Assembly: GCA_946407735.1 (NCBI GenBank)
Contig: CAMJPL010000026.1
Coordinates: 1 to 43,715, forward strand
Direction of reading: 5' to 3'
Length of the DNA: 43,715 nt
Origin: an uncultured Clostridia bacterium
GTDB taxonomy: Bacteria; Bacillota; Clostridia; Oscillospirales; CAG-272
Numbering within the stretch: the stretch's first letter is position 1; each line of letters starts with the position of its first letter. The position numbers and the translations under genes are program-made. The notes beneath the pieces are model-generated. The model had not been told where the DNA came from and searched no databases. It saw nothing but the letters and a program-made list of their open reading frames with translations. Below, one piece after another: positions 32,942 through 41,490 of the stretch.

Positions 32942-34018
32942 ATGTCTGAAACGAATTTCACCCCCTACTCCGAGGAAAGGGCTTTTTCATCGCGATACCG
33001 TAAAAATTATCTCGCCTCCGTCGAAGGGTATCTTTCCCGCCTCGAGGACGGGGCGGAGGCGAAAAGAGCCTCGTTCATCCCGCCCGATGCTCTCGCGTCG
33101 GACAGCGAGGGGTACAGGCGGGCCTTCCTCTCGATGCTCGGCGAGCCGCTCCGAGGGTACGAGGCGATAAGGGACGTCCCGGTAAAATGCCTTGAAAGCA
33201 CCGATGTCGACGGCGTGTTTTACGACATGGACGGCGGAAGATACTCCATGCGCCGGATCCGGCTCGACGTGCTTCACGGCTTTGAGATGTACGGGATCCT
33301 GTTCCTGCCGGAGGGCGGGGCCGACTCGCCGATGCCGCTCGTCATCTCGCAGCACGGAGGCGCCGGGACACCGGAGCTGTGCTCCGATTTTTACGGCGAC
33401 ACGAACTACAACCATCTCACAAGGCGGATACTCTCCCGCGGAGCCGCCGTGTTCGCGCCGCAGCTGCTGCTCTGGAATATAAACGATTTCGGCGACCCGT
33501 ATGACCGGCGTCAGATCGACTGCAGCCTGAAAAAGCTCGGCTCGTCGATTACCGCGCTCGAGGTCTTCGGGATAATGCGCTGCATCGACTGGCTCGCCGC
33601 GCAGCCGTTTGCCGACCCGGACAGGATCGGCATGGCGGGTCTGTCATACGGAGGCTTCTATACCCTCATGACGGCCGCAGCCGACACGAGGATCAGGGCG
33701 GCGTACACCTCATGCGCGCTGATAGACATGACGCACCGCCGTGACTTCACCGACTGGATGTGGGACGACAGCATGAACACCTTCGGCGAGGCCGAGATCG
33801 CCGGTCTCATCGCGCCGAGAGCCTACTGCGTCGACGCCGGGGATAATGACGACCTGTTCGGCTCGGAGGGCACGGTCAGGACCTTCGCCCGCGCAAAGGA
33901 ATACTACGCCGCGCAGGGAGCCGAGGACAATATATTCCTTAAAGTTTTCAACGGCAGCCATGAGCTCGACCCGGCGGATGACTGCTTTGATTTCTTCTTC
34001 GACAGGCTGATGAAATGA
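32942..34018 (+). CDS. alpha/beta hydrolase (dienelactone hydrolase / acetylxylan-esterase-like)
   Basis: 358 residues, cytoplasmic. The nucleophile elbow is AGLSYGG (Ser), the oxyanion strand is VISQHGGAG, a likely acid is in VDAGDNDDLFG and a likely catalytic His is in NGSHELDP near the C-terminus. Carbohydrate deacetylation or ester cleavage of a plant-derived compound fits the solute-binding and DUF5107 neighbours, but the substrate is inference. AGGTGCGGAGAT precedes the ATG. It is the last gene of the 27-34 kb cluster, starting 27 bp after the frameshifted solute-binding protein. Confidence 0.85.
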   Translation: MSETNFTPYSEERAFSSRYRKNYLASVEGYLSRLEDGAEAKRASFIPPDALASDSEGYRRAFLSMLGEPLRGYEAIRDVPVKCLESTDVDGVFYDMDGGRYSMRRIRLDVLHGFEMYGILFLPEGGADSPMPLVISQHGGAGTPELCSDFYGDTNYNHLTRRILSRGAAVFAPQLLLWNINDFGDPYDRRQIDCSLKKLGSSITALEVFGIMRCIDWLAAQPFADPDRIGMAGLSYGGFYTLMTAAADTRIRAAYTSCALIDMTHRRDFTDWMWDDSMNTFGEAEIAGLIAPRAYCVDAGDNDDLFGSEGTVRTFARAKEYYAAQGAEDNIFLKVFNGSHELDPADDCFDFFFDRLMK

Positions 34019-34097
34019 GTTTTTCACACGCAGCTTGTATTTAATTAAGGAAGACGGACTGAAACTGAATTAATTATAAATAAAATTATTTTGTAGC

Positions 34098-34219
34098 AAA
34101 GCTTTTGAAAAAAGGATAGGGGTCTGAATAAGTCCGCTTTTCGGACTTATTCAAGGGAATGGAAGAAACTTTTCTCGACCTTTGCCGAAGGCAAAGGAGA
34201 AGTTTCCTTTCCTTCCCCC
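34098..34219 (+). repeat. dispersed hairpin element, copy C
   Basis: Left arm AAAGCTTTTGAAAAAAGGATAG, hairpin GAATAAGTCCG/CGGACTTATTC (about 34125-34153), then a larger bent hairpin ending CCTTTCCTTCCCCC. It is the longest copy, carrying an extra internal stem CCTTTGCCGAAGGCAAAGG. It lies 80 bp after the hydrolase stop codon. Confidence 0.8.
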
Positions 34220-34304
34220 GATTAATTCTAACTTATCCCCCCCACAGACGGAACATTTTCGAGCGGACGGCGTCATATCTGACACAGGCAGAAAGGAGCC
34301 CGTT

Positions 34305-35282
34305 ATGCTTTACGTTATCATCACGATCATCGTATTAATCGTGATCATTCTTATCGCGAACATCAAGATCGTCCCCCAGGCGACTGAGTATGTCATCGAG
34401 CTTCTGGGAAAGTACAAGACCACATGGGACGCCGGCATCCATTTAAAGATACCGTTCATCGAGCGCGTCGCCAAGGTCGTCACGATGAAGGAGCAGGTCC
34501 TCGACTCGCCGCCGCAGCCTGTCATCACGAAGGACAACGTCACGATGCAGATCGACACGGTCGTCTACTTCCGCGTCTTTGACGCGAAGCTGTTCACCTA
34601 CGGCGCGGTGAACCCGATCGCCGCCCTTGAGCTTCTCACGGCCACGACGCTGCGAAACCTCGTCGGCGAGCTCGAGCTTGACGGCACACTCACCTCCCGC
34701 GACACGATCAACGGCAAGATGACGTCGATACTCGACCTCGCCACCGATCAGTGGGGCATCAAGGTGAGCCGCGTCGAGCTCAAGAACATCATGCCTCCCG
34801 CTGAGATCCGCGACGCGATGGAGAAGCAGATGAAGGCCGAGCGCGACCGCCGCGAGACCCTGCTTCAGGCCGAGGGCCACAAGCAGGCCTCGATCACCCG
34901 CGCCGAGGGCGAAAAGGAAGCCATGGTCCTCGCCGCCGAAGGCGAGCGCGACGCCCGCATCGCGAGAGCCGAGGGCGAGGCGAAGGCGATCCTCCTGGCC
35001 AAGGAGGCCGAGGCGAAGGGCCTCGCTCTGCTGCGTCAGGCCGCTCCCGACGCCGCCGTGCTCGAGCTGAAAAAGTATGAGTCCCTTATAAAGATGAGCG
35101 AGGGCAGGGCCGCCAAGCTGATCATCCCGACCGACGCCGTTCAGGCCGTGAAGGCCAACGTGCTGTTCAGCGAGACCACCGGCCTCGGCGACCATACCGC
35201 TCCCGCTCCCGAAGAGATCCCCGTTCCCGCCCCCGATCCCTGCTGCGACAAGGACAACGACGGCGAGAGGGACAAGGTTTAA
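34305..35282 (+). CDS. SPFH/Band-7 membrane protein (stomatin-like)
   Basis: A 325-residue protein. The N-terminal membrane segment MLYVIITIIVLIVIILIANI is followed by the Band-7 domain (IVPQATEYVIELLGKYKTTWDAG... VVTMKEQVLDSPPQ) and a coiled-coil rich in Glu/Ala/Arg (KQMKAERDRRETLLQAEG). A short acidic tail follows. Stomatin-like SPFH proteins assemble into large membrane rings and influence membrane organisation and proteolysis. The start at 34305 has AAAGGAG upstream. A longer ORF from 34182 would read through the end of the repeat. No NfeD-type partner is adjacent, so it appears to stand alone. Confidence 0.9.
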   Translation: MLYVIITIIVLIVIILIANIKIVPQATEYVIELLGKYKTTWDAGIHLKIPFIERVAKVVTMKEQVLDSPPQPVITKDNVTMQIDTVVYFRVFDAKLFTYGAVNPIAALELLTATTLRNLVGELELDGTLTSRDTINGKMTSILDLATDQWGIKVSRVELKNIMPPAEIRDAMEKQMKAERDRRETLLQAEGHKQASITRAEGEKEAMVLAAEGERDARIARAEGEAKAILLAKEAEAKGLALLRQAAPDAAVLELKKYESLIKMSEGRAAKLIIPTDAVQAVKANVLFSETTGLGDHTAPAPEEIPVPAPDPCCDKDNDGERDKV

Positions 35283-35300
35283 GCCTGACGATTGATTTCT

Positions 35301-35348
35301 GCAGGGGGAAGAAAGCTTTCTTCCCCCTTTTCCCAAAGACTTTTTGAT
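35301..35348 (-). repeat. dispersed hairpin element, copy F, with a second hairpin beyond
   Basis: A 24-nt perfect palindrome (35304-35327) joined to CTTTTTGATAC with the family arm AAAAAGTCTTTGGGAAAAG on the minus strand. It is close after the SPFH stop codon but in the opposite orientation to that gene. A separate 13-bp perfect stem lies at 35359-35371/35375-35387. Confidence 0.75.
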
Positions 35349-35441
35349 ACATATAATCGCTTTTCAGCGCCGGAGGCGCTGAAAAGCTTCCTTCATTGCT
35401 AATTGATAATTGCTCATTGCTAATTCAGCGTATTGTTTTTC

Positions 35442-35954
35442 ATGTTTTCCAGACGCCGTACCTCTCCCCCCAAGCTCTCCGCCTCCCAGGCGCTCGACAA
35501 TATCCTCTCCCGCGCCGATTACCCGGCTGACAGACTCGTGACCAAGCTCACCGACCGCGGATACCCGAAGGACGAGGCCGAGAGAGCCGTCGCCGACGCC
35601 GTCGCCGGCGGCTGGGTGGACGACAGACGGCTGATCGGCCGTATCGTCCCGGCGCTCATACGTCAGGGAAAGGGCCCGAGGGCGATCCGCGCCGCTCTCG
35701 CCGCAAAGGGCTTTGACGCGCGCGATATAGACGCCGTCGATTTCGGCGAGATACTCGACACCGCCGAGTACGACGGGCGCGACGCCGATATGGTGTCGGC
35801 CTGCGCCGAGGTCATAAGGAAGAAATGCGCCGTCGAAAACGGCCGTCTCACGCGGGAGAGCTGCGCCATGCTGGCGAGAAGGGGCTATACCGGCGAGATA
35901 ATGAGGATGGCGCTCGAAAAGCTCCTCTCCGAAGACGGAGATCCTGAGGGCTGA
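35442..35954 (+). CDS. recX: RecX regulatory protein
   Basis: 170 residues from this ATG. RecX is a small helical modulator of RecA filaments. Family features are ASQALDNILSRADYPADRLVTKLTDRGYP, then GGWVDDRRLIGRIVPALIRQGKGPRAIRAALAAKG. A final three-helix repeat carries RRGYTGEIM. A TTG at 35433 could start it three codons earlier. No convincing ribosome binding site is present. recA is not in view, which is common. Confidence 0.85.
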   Translation: MFSRRRTSPPKLSASQALDNILSRADYPADRLVTKLTDRGYPKDEAERAVADAVAGGWVDDRRLIGRIVPALIRQGKGPRAIRAALAAKGFDARDIDAVDFGEILDTAEYDGRDADMVSACAEVIRKKCAVENGRLTRESCAMLARRGYTGEIMRMALEKLLSEDGDPEG

Positions 35955-35993
35955 GCGCAATTTTAAACAATGTATATATTTTCCCTTTTCGGA

Positions 35994-36022
35994 TTGAAAA
36001 ATCCGCGGTTTTGTGCTATAAT
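35994..36022 (+). promoter_or_regulatory. sigma-A promoter of the SGNH hydrolase operon
   Basis: TTGAAA (35994-35999), 17-bp spacer, TATAAT (36017-36022) with TGC before it. Confidence 0.75.
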
Positions 36023-36117
36023 TTAATATGCGGTAACAGCCCGCTCAAACGGATGGGAACGCCTGACGTGACAGAGCCGGCCGGGATGTGACATACCGCT
36101 CGCATGGTATCAGAATC

Positions 36118-37128
36118 TTGAAATTATATAGATCAGTTTTAGCCGCGGCGGCAGCGGCTGCGGTAGTCGCCGGATCGTCTTCCTGCGCCGTCTTCGCCGA
36201 CGCGGCCGTCATAACCGGACGCGGAAGCGTCATCCGCAAGGCGGCGACCTTCCAGTCGAGCCGTGAGGACAGCCAGATAGCGGTATCGCCGGCCGCCGTG
36301 CTTCCGAGCGAGTATTCGATACTCGGCGAGGGAGCGCCGCCGATGCTCGACGTCATCGACATCGAGCCGAGGGAGACCACCGTCGACCCGCGCACCCTTG
36401 ACCCCAACTACAAGCCGCCGTACGACTTCTCCGCCCCGGTCCCCGAGCTCGCCGAGCCCGTCGGCGACGACTATTTCGACGACGCGCTGTTCATCGGCGA
36501 CAGCCGCACCGAGGGGATGCGCATATACGGCAAGAAGAAGGGCTATTATTACAGTCAGGTCGCCTTCACCATCGGTCAGGTGCTGACGAAGAAGATAATC
36601 TACGATCCCGAGGACGACGAGAAGAAAACGGTCATAGACTACGTAGAGAAATACAAGGACGTCTATAAGAAGGTGTACATGCAGTTCGGCCTGAACGAGT
36701 GCGGAGGCAGCGTTCAGTGGCTGAGGACGGTGTATGAGCATGTGCTCGAGACTCTGCGCGGCGTCCTGCCGGAGGGTACGCCGATATACATTCAGGCGGT
36801 GCTCCCGGTCACGCACGAGGCCGAGCTCAAATCCCCGTACGGCATAACGAACGAAAAGATCGACAACGTCAACAGGATGCTCGCCGAGATGTGCGAGAGC
36901 GGCGGGTATTACTATCTCGCCATAAACGAGCCGTTCATGGATGAGGAGACAGGCGAGCTCAACGCGTCCGAGTCGCCGGACGGCATACATATGGGAGGTC
37001 CCGGCGTCTCGCGTCAGTTCGATTATATCAAGTCTCACGTCGTCATCCGCGACATGTGGGACTGGGGAGACGGGGAAGCCGAGACTGAACCCGCCCTGCC
37101 GTCCGAGGAGATCGGGGAAGGAAGCTGA
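36118..37128 (+). CDS. secreted SGNH/GDSL-type hydrolase
   Basis: 336 residues from the TTG at 36118. The signal peptide ends near SSSCAVFADA. SGNH blocks are present: FIGDSRTEG (nucleophile Ser), FGLNECGG (the Asn block) and SPDGIHMGG (Asp/His of block V). Extracytoplasmic deacylation of an envelope polymer is plausible. A GTG at 36088 would add 10 residues before the hydrophobic core; neither start has a good ribosome binding site. Its stop is 2 bp before the ATG of a DUF4358 lipoprotein, a pairing seen repeatedly in clostridia, so the two likely work together on the outer surface. Confidence 0.85.
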   Translation: MKLYRSVLAAAAAAAVVAGSSSCAVFADAAVITGRGSVIRKAATFQSSREDSQIAVSPAAVLPSEYSILGEGAPPMLDVIDIEPRETTVDPRTLDPNYKPPYDFSAPVPELAEPVGDDYFDDALFIGDSRTEGMRIYGKKKGYYYSQVAFTIGQVLTKKIIYDPEDDEKKTVIDYVEKYKDVYKKVYMQFGLNECGGSVQWLRTVYEHVLETLRGVLPEGTPIYIQAVLPVTHEAELKSPYGITNEKIDNVNRMLAEMCESGGYYYLAINEPFMDEETGELNASESPDGIHMGGPGVSRQFDYIKSHVVIRDMWDWGDGEAETEPALPSEEIGEGS

Positions 37129-37130
37129 AA

Positions 37131-37628
37131 ATGAAGATAACGAAATTCAAAAGGATAGCGGCAGCCATAGCGGCCGTCGCCGCGGCTTTCGGCATCATGG
37201 CCGGATGCGGCGAAAACAATGACGCCCCCGACTGGTCGAAGCTCGATATCGACGTCACGCAGGCGGCGAGCGAGATCGCGAAGGCGACGAAATTCGACGC
37301 CGAGATGGTCGATCTCGACGCCGACCAGATAACGATGAGCTACGGCGGCGATATCCGCTCCGCCGATGAGCTCGGGGTCACCGCCGCCGGCGGGGCCTCC
37401 GCCGAGCGCGTCATCGTCGCGAAATGCTCCGGCGGCACGGCCGACACCGTCAGCGAGATAAAGGCGCTGTTCACCGACCTCGCAGGTACGTACGCCGAGT
37501 ACGCTCCCGAGGAGGTGCCGAAGCTGAATGGCGCGGTGATAGTCGAGCGCGGCAGCTATGTCTTCGCCGTGGTGACTTCCGACGCCGAAGGCGCCGCCGC
37601 CGCGATAGACGCGGTTTGCGGAAAGTAG
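37131..37628 (+). CDS. DUF4358 lipoprotein
   Basis: A 165-residue lipoprotein. The signal peptide ends GIMAGC, with the lipidated Cys at 26. The small mixed domain matches DUF4358 (AERVIVAKCSGGTADTVSEIKALF... VIVERGSYVFAVVTSDAE). Function unknown. It is translationally coupled to the upstream SGNH hydrolase. Confidence 0.8.
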   Translation: MKITKFKRIAAAIAAVAAAFGIMAGCGENNDAPDWSKLDIDVTQAASEIAKATKFDAEMVDLDADQITMSYGGDIRSADELGVTAAGGASAERVIVAKCSGGTADTVSEIKALFTDLAGTYAEYAPEEVPKLNGAVIVERGSYVFAVVTSDAEGAAAAIDAVCGK

Positions 37629-37704
37629 CCTCTGAACAGATCACGGCGGCTTGTCATAGAGCAAGCCGCTTTTGTGGATTTAAGGATTGGAAAAGAGGAC
37701 GGAT

Positions 37705-37962
37705 ATGACGGTAAGACAGCGGGCCGGCGAGATCATGGACGAGCTGTGTGAAGACAACGTCAGGAAGATCATAGTCATAATGCAGTCGATGCTTTTGCGT
37801 CAGCGGCAGTCGGATGATCGGAGCGGCTCAGAAACTGAAAACAAGATGAAAGCTTTTGCCGAGCTTGAAGAAATGAGAAATCGGCTGGATTTCGGCCCTG
37901 ATTTTGATCCCGAGGCCGAGCTTGCCGCGGCGATCGACGAGAAATACGGCCCGGTTTGCTGA
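37705..37962 (+). CDS. putative antitoxin of a PIN-type pair
   Basis: 85 residues, mostly helical, acidic C-terminus (EAELAAAIDEKYGPVC). The position directly before a PIN toxin, the small size and the short gap (ATG of the toxin 2 bp after the stop) fit a type II antitoxin. No recognisable DNA-binding motif was seen, so the call rests mainly on context. AGAGGA lies 6-7 nt before the ATG. An in-frame ATG at 37687 lies before this ribosome binding site and is less likely. Confidence 0.65.
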   Translation: MTVRQRAGEIMDELCEDNVRKIIVIMQSMLLRQRQSDDRSGSETENKMKAFAELEEMRNRLDFGPDFDPEAELAAAIDEKYGPVC

Positions 37963-37964
37963 TC

Positions 37965-38339
37965 ATGAAAATACTTGTCGATACGAACGTCATTATAAAT
38001 TATATCACAAAGAGACCCGACAGTCAGCTTGAAGAATGTGTTCAGGTGATGCGGATGTGCGCCGAAGGCGTGGCCGAGGGGTATATATCGCTGCAGTCGA
38101 TCTCGGCGATATGGTATATCCTGCGGAAGACAGACGCTGAAGACTGCAGGAGATTTCTCAAAAATATCTGCTCGGTGCTGAAGCTCGCCGTAACCGACGA
38201 CAAAATGGTCATGTGGGCGATAGAAAACTCCGATTTCGCCGATTTTGAGGACAATCTTCAGGACTGCTGCGCGGCATATGCCGGAGCGGATTATATAGTT
38301 ACCGTGAACAAAAGGACTTTGAAGGCCACAGCGGCGTGA
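37965..38339 (+). CDS. PIN domain toxin (type II toxin-antitoxin)
   Basis: 124 residues of the PIN nuclease fold. N-terminal acidic site in ILVDTNVIINYI, middle SLQSISAIWYIL with the conserved neighbourhood of the second acidic residue, and C-terminal DFEDNLQDCCAAYAGADYIVTVN with the last acidic cluster. PIN toxins cut tRNA or mRNA. The start is the ATG at 37965; the TTG at 37956 would overlap the antitoxin stop. It has an antitoxin-like partner just upstream. It lies directly before lepA. Confidence 0.82.
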   Translation: MKILVDTNVIINYITKRPDSQLEECVQVMRMCAEGVAEGYISLQSISAIWYILRKTDAEDCRRFLKNICSVLKLAVTDDKMVMWAIENSDFADFEDNLQDCCAAYAGADYIVTVNKRTLKATAA

Positions 38340-38395
38340 CGCCGCTCACGCCGGCCGAATTTGTAAGCCTTTTCGCCTGATTTATTCTGTACATT

Positions 38396-40219
38396 ATGAC
38401 CGAACGCCAGAAATACATACGCAATTTTTCGATAATCGCGCACATCGACCACGGAAAGTCGACTCTCGCCGACCGCATACTTGAGTACACCCGCGCCGTT
38501 CCGACGCGCGAGATGGAGGAGCAGCTGCTCGACAACATGGATCTCGAGCGGGAGCGCGGCATCACGATCAAGGCGCGCGCCGTCAACGTCCACTACGATG
38601 CCGAAGACGGCAATACCTACAGCCTGAACCTGATCGACACTCCCGGTCACGTCGACTTCAACTACGAGGTCAGCCGCTCGCTTAACGCCTGCGAAGGCGC
38701 TCTTCTCGTCGTCGACGCCACTCAGGGCATCGAGGCGCAGACGATGGCGAACGCCTATCTCGCCGTCGACGCCGGGCTCGAGATAGTCCCGGTCGTCAAC
38801 AAGATAGACCTTCCGTCGGCCGACATAGAGGGCACGAGGAAGGAGATCGAGGACGTCATCGGCATCCCCGCCGAGGGCTGTCCCGCCATTTCGGCGAAAA
38901 ACGGCATCAACATCGAGGACGTGCTGAAGGCCATCGTCGAGCAGATCCCGCCGCCCGACGGCGACGAGGAGGCTCCGCTGCGCTGCCTCGTCTTCGACTC
39001 GTATTACGACCAGTACGTCGGCGTCATCGTCTACGTAAGAGTAGTCAGCGGCAGTCTCCGCGCCGGTCAGCGCATCCGCATGATGAGCGGCGGCGGCGAG
39101 TTCGACGTCGTCGAGGTCGGCATGATGGCCCCCTTCGGCCTGAGAAAGACCGACGAGCTGAGAGCCGGAGACGTCGGCTACATCACGGCGGCGATAAAGG
39201 ATATCGGCGACACCCGCGTCGGCGACACGGTGACGAGAGCCGACGATCCCGCAGATGAGCCGCTTCCCGGCTTCAAGGCCGCGAGGCCGATGGTCTACTC
39301 CGGCATATACCCCGAGGACGGCGCGAGATACGGCGATCTCAAGGACGCGCTTGAAAAGCTGCAGCTCAACGACGCCGCCCTGCATTTCGAGCCGGAGAAC
39401 TCGAACGCGCTCGGCTTCGGTTTCCGCTGCGGCTTCCTCGGCCTGCTGCATATGGAGATCATCCAGCAGCGGCTCGAGCGCGAATTCAATCTCGATCTCA
39501 TCACCACCGCCCCGAGTGTCATTTACCATATCGAGCTCCGCGGCGGACAGGTCATAAACGTCGACAATCCGGCCGACTATCCCGATCCAGACTCGATAGT
39601 CCGCGCCGAGGAGCCAATCGTCTCGGCGAACATCATCACGCCGACCGACTACGTCGGCACGCTGATGGAGATATGCAAGGAGCGGCGGGGAGTCTACAAG
39701 AGCCTTACCTATATCGACCCCAAGCGCGTCGAGCTGCATTACGAGATCCCGCTGAACGAGATAATCTACGACTTCTTCGATACCCTTAAAAGCCACTCAA
39801 AAGGCTATGCCTCGCTCGACTACGAGCTGCTCGAGTACCGCGATTCCGAGCTCGTGAAGCTCGACATCCTGCTCAACGGAGAGCCGGTCGACGCTCTCAG
39901 CTTCATCGTCCACAAGGACAAGGCCTACGCCCGCGCCCGCCGCATATGCGAGAAGCTCCGCGACAACATCCCGCGCACCCTGTTCGACATACCGGTCCAG
40001 GCGGCGGCGGGAGGGCGCGTCATCGCCCGCGAGACGGTCAAGGCGCTGCGCAAGGACGTCCTCGCCAAGTGCTACGGCGGCGACATCACGCGCAAGAAGA
40101 AGCTGCTCGAGAAGCAGAAGGAGGGCAAGAAGAAGATGCGCAAGCTGGGCACCGTCGAGGTCAGCCCTGAGGCCTTCATCGCCGTCCTCAAGCTCGACGA
40201 CGACAGCGACGAGAGGTGA
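38396..40219 (+). CDS. lepA: elongation factor 4 (LepA)
   Basis: A 607-residue translational GTPase. G-motifs are [10 protein letters not shown] (G1), DTPGHVDF (G3) and NKIDLPSAD (G4). The LepA-specific C-terminal domain ends with [17 protein letters not shown], which touches the tRNA region of the ribosome. The length matches the family. Back-translocation or ribosome-assembly role as in other bacteria. It starts 56 bp after the PIN toxin; the stop overlaps the next gene by 4 bp (GTGA). Confidence 0.97.
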   Translation: MTERQKYIRNFSIIAHIDHGKSTLADRILEYTRAVPTREMEEQLLDNMDLERERGITIKARAVNVHYDAEDGNTYSLNLIDTPGHVDFNYEVSRSLNACEGALLVVDATQGIEAQTMANAYLAVDAGLEIVPVVNKIDLPSADIEGTRKEIEDVIGIPAEGCPAISAKNGINIEDVLKAIVEQIPPPDGDEEAPLRCLVFDSYYDQYVGVIVYVRVVSGSLRAGQRIRMMSGGGEFDVVEVGMMAPFGLRKTDELRAGDVGYITAAIKDIGDTRVGDTVTRADDPADEPLPGFKAARPMVYSGIYPEDGARYGDLKDALEKLQLNDAALHFEPENSNALGFGFRCGFLGLLHMEIIQQRLEREFNLDLITTAPSVIYHIELRGGQVINVDNPADYPDPDSIVRAEEPIVSANIITPTDYVGTLMEICKERRGVYKSLTYIDPKRVELHYEIPLNEIIYDFFDTLKSHSKGYASLDYELLEYRDSELVKLDILLNGEPVDALSFIVHKDKAYARARRICEKLRDNIPRTLFDIPVQAAAGGRVIARETVKALRKDVLAKCYGGDITRKKKLLEKQKEGKKKMRKLGTVEVSPEAFIAVLKLDDDSDER

Positions 40220-40653
40220 CAGCCGATATGTCAATGAACTGGCCGGCATTTTTCTGCATAGCGTCGGGTGTGGGGAACATGCTCCCCGCCGTCTTCGAGG
40301 CCTTTTTCTCGGACAGAAAAGGACGTCTGAAAAGCCGCTGGCTCACTGTCGCCGGTGTAGCGCTGATGCTTGTTGCCAACGCCTGCGCCGCGGCCTTTAC
40401 CGACGGATGGGGCAGTCCGGAGGAATTCATCATCTTCCTGCTCCTGGGGCTCATCGTATTTATCGTCATAAACGCCGTGCTCGCCGGGATCTGCATCAGG
40501 ACCCGGAGCCGGGGCGTCGGCATAGCCTTCGCCGCCGTCGGCGCGGTGTCGATGATACTGTCGGTCATAACAAGGCCGCACCCCGCCGTTATAGCCGCGG
40601 CGGTCATATGCGCCGCGGTCAGGATCGTCGATTTCTGTCTTCGCGAGGGATAA
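40216..40653 (+). CDS. small multi-pass membrane protein, unknown function
   Basis: 145 residues with four likely transmembrane segments (about 8-30, 40-62, 70-94, 98-140). It has no family I recognise. The GTG start overlaps the lepA stop; the ATG at 40228 is an alternative start. The tight coupling to lepA suggests co-expression. It is followed by a small lipoprotein gene. Confidence 0.65.
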   Translation: MTADMSMNWPAFFCIASGVGNMLPAVFEAFFSDRKGRLKSRWLTVAGVALMLVANACAAAFTDGWGSPEEFIIFLLLGLIVFIVINAVLAGICIRTRSRGVGIAFAAVGAVSMILSVITRPHPAVIAAAVICAAVRIVDFCLREG

Positions 40654-40678
40654 GACTGAATTTTGATTGAACTTTGAA

Positions 40679-41452
40679 ATGAAAAAAAGAATCCTTATCA
40701 TTTCCGCCGCGCTGACGCTGGCGATTTTGTCCGCCTGCGGAGTGAAGGAAACACCGGCGCCGCTGCCCGCTCCGGCCGATACGGCTCCGGCGGACGAGCC
40801 TGTCATGCCGATCCCGGCGGACGAGCCGGTCATGCCGGAGGCCGCCGCCGAGACCACGACCGAGCCGCCGCTCCCTGTCGCCGACGAGACCGACAGCCGT
40901 TTCGCCTCCGATCCGTCAGGCGAGCCTAAGACCCCAGACGCGGCTGAGACAAGGGAGGCCGATCCTTACGACGAGGCGGCCCTCATCTCCTACGCCGCCG
41001 AGCTGGCGCATTTCTTCCCGCAGCCGCTCGAAAGCGCGGAATATCTCAACCGCGGCAGATCGTTCGCCTTCTTCCTTCTCAGGCAGACGTATCTCGACAC
41101 GCTGGCGGCCGGGGTCTCATACCGCACCGTAGGTGATGTCGTCTATCTGCCGGAAAGCGGGCTCGTCAACACCGCGAAAAGGCGTCTCGGACTCGATATC
41201 TCGGTTTCGGATATCTTCGAGTGGCCCTTCGGCGAGCCGGAGGGCGGCGAGTGCCCGTATGACACGAAGGCCGCGCTTCCCGACGTCGGCATCGACGGCG
41301 CCGAGGCTTCATTCGACGAGAACGCCGGGGCGGCTTCGGTGTCGGTGACGGTCTACGACATCTCAGCCGACAGCCCGGAGCATACGACGCTCATATACAG
41401 ATTTGTGCTTTCCGATTCATTCTGGAAGCTGACGATGATCGACGTCGGCTGA
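40679..41452 (+). CDS. small lipoprotein with DUF-like C-terminal domain, unknown function
   Basis: 257 residues. The signal peptide ends AILSAC (Cys20), followed by a Pro/Ala/Glu-rich linker with a repeated DEPVMP unit, then a folded region of about 160 residues (SYAAELAHFFPQPLES... VSVTVYDISADSPEHTTLIYRFVLSDSFWKLTMIDVG) that resembles a small envelope domain. Not identified further. The ATG at 40679 is chosen because it gives a proper signal peptide; TTG at 40667 would add four residues. Confidence 0.65.
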   Translation: MKKRILIISAALTLAILSACGVKETPAPLPAPADTAPADEPVMPIPADEPVMPEAAAETTTEPPLPVADETDSRFASDPSGEPKTPDAAETREADPYDEAALISYAAELAHFFPQPLESAEYLNRGRSFAFFLLRQTYLDTLAAGVSYRTVGDVVYLPESGLVNTAKRRLGLDISVSDIFEWPFGEPEGGECPYDTKAALPDVGIDGAEASFDENAGAASVSVTVYDISADSPEHTTLIYRFVLSDSFWKLTMIDVG

Positions 41453-41490
41453 AAGACAACGCATACGATCAGAACAAAGGGTGATATGTC

